Source of the DNA: Prasinococcaceae sp. CCMP 1430
Taxonomy: Eukaryota; Prasinodermophyta; Palmophyllophyceae; Prasinococcales; Prasinococcaceae
Assembly: GCA_013416795.1 (NCBI GenBank)
Contig: RQSC01000025.1
Coordinates: 252,137-311,752, forward strand
Length of the DNA stretch: 59,616 nucleotides
Direction of reading: 5' to 3'
The notes beneath the pieces were generated by a model that searched no databases, was not told the DNA's origin, and was given only the letters and a program-made list of their open reading frames with translations. Below are positions 59,140-59,616 of the stretch, in pieces. Made by a program: the position numbers and the translations under genes. The first letter of the stretch is position 1. Each line of letters starts with the position of its first letter.

Positions 59140-59616
59140 TTCGTCGCGCTGGCGCACACGAGCGCTAACCCCACTGCACCTGCGCCTGCGCCGCAGGGCA
59201 CGGCACTCAGCGCCCCGCGGCAGCACACTGCGCCAAGTAGCAGTGCGACGGCGCGCGCAACTTCGGGAGAGCACTTCTGTACGCGGGTCGCCGGTTGGTG
59301 CGAGGGCAAACGCCCGAGTGCAGACGCCCGCGCGCTTGGCCCGCCCGAGCGTTGCGACCGCATGCGCTGGCGTCGCGCGCGCGCGCGTCGGACGCAGCGC
59401 GCCGCCGCGCGAGCGCGGCGGGCACTGCAGAAAATGTCACAGGCCCCCCGCGCGGGTGCGCACGGGCGCGCACGCTGGGCCATCTCCCCGCGTGCGCTCT
59501 TCCCCTCCACCGCGCGCGCGGCGAGCGTGCAGGCAGGTGCAACACGGCCGCCGTGAACGGTTCGGCGGACGGGAAGGCGAGGGCGCGACGGCCCCCGCGC
59601 GCCCGCCGCGCGCGCG
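59140..59616. other. right flank, no gene recognised
   Basis: GC-rich sequence upstream of RSP3, with CG-alternating runs at 59370-59420 and at the end of the window. No supported coding region. Confidence 0.4.

Noticed and set aside
1-59616. CRISPR arrays, operons or bacterial origin
   Set aside because: No spaced direct repeats or Shine-Dalgarno-led gene chains; spliced eukaryotic genes occur throughout.

Overview
The window is nuclear DNA from a eukaryote. It is very GC-rich, and the genes are cut by short GT-AG introns whose donors are mostly GTGCGYG or GTAYG. Reading frames can be joined across these introns in phase. The gene set includes a CHD1 chromatin remodeller, a cytosolic-type asparaginyl-tRNA synthetase with a plant-like WHEP insertion, an XEG113-like GT77 glycosyltransferase and radial spoke protein 3. 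Together these suggest a flagellated unicellular alga. Haptophyte-like base composition and donors fit, but I cannot assign the lineage from sequence alone.

Layout. 0.4-2.9 kb: a coiled-coil protein (-) divergent from a Kelch-repeat protein (+). 3.0-7.2 kb: a decayed, internally rearranged non-LTR-type retroelement with zinc finger, reverse transcriptase, restriction-like endonuclease and a J-domain-like piece, present in both orientations. 7.2-14.5 kb: a SulP anion transporter (-), an ankyrin-repeat protein (+) and a DHH exopolyphosphatase (-). 14.8-24.6 kb: RBM34/Nop12-like (-) and URB1/Npa1-like (+), two large-subunit ribosome biogenesis genes diverging from one short intergenic region. 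24.6-33.9 kb: a small unknown protein, a large nephrocystin-3-like P-loop/TPR protein and a KOW-plus-WSD-like nuclear protein, all (-). 34.6-37.6 kb: GT77 glycosyltransferase (+) with an in-frame TGA. 37.9-40.2 kb: a KAEAE-repeat protein with a possible ubiquitin-like C-terminus and an FHA-Agenet protein (-). 41.2-48.5 kb: CHD1 (+) convergent with AsnRS (-). 48.8-59.1 kb: a UPF0193 protein, an RBM5-like splicing factor, a transportin-3/importin-13-like receptor and RSP3, all (-).

Themes. Flagellar function is represented by RSP3, the nephrocystin-3-like protein and possibly UPF0193. Ribosome biogenesis and translation are represented by RBM34, URB1 and AsnRS. Upstream regions of these last genes share AACCCTA (telo-box-like) motifs and perfect palindromes built on GATGGTAC. 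Several clearly conserved proteins have no ATG at the head of their main exon, so short unrecognised 5' exons appear common here. Starts are marked unresolved where that applies.
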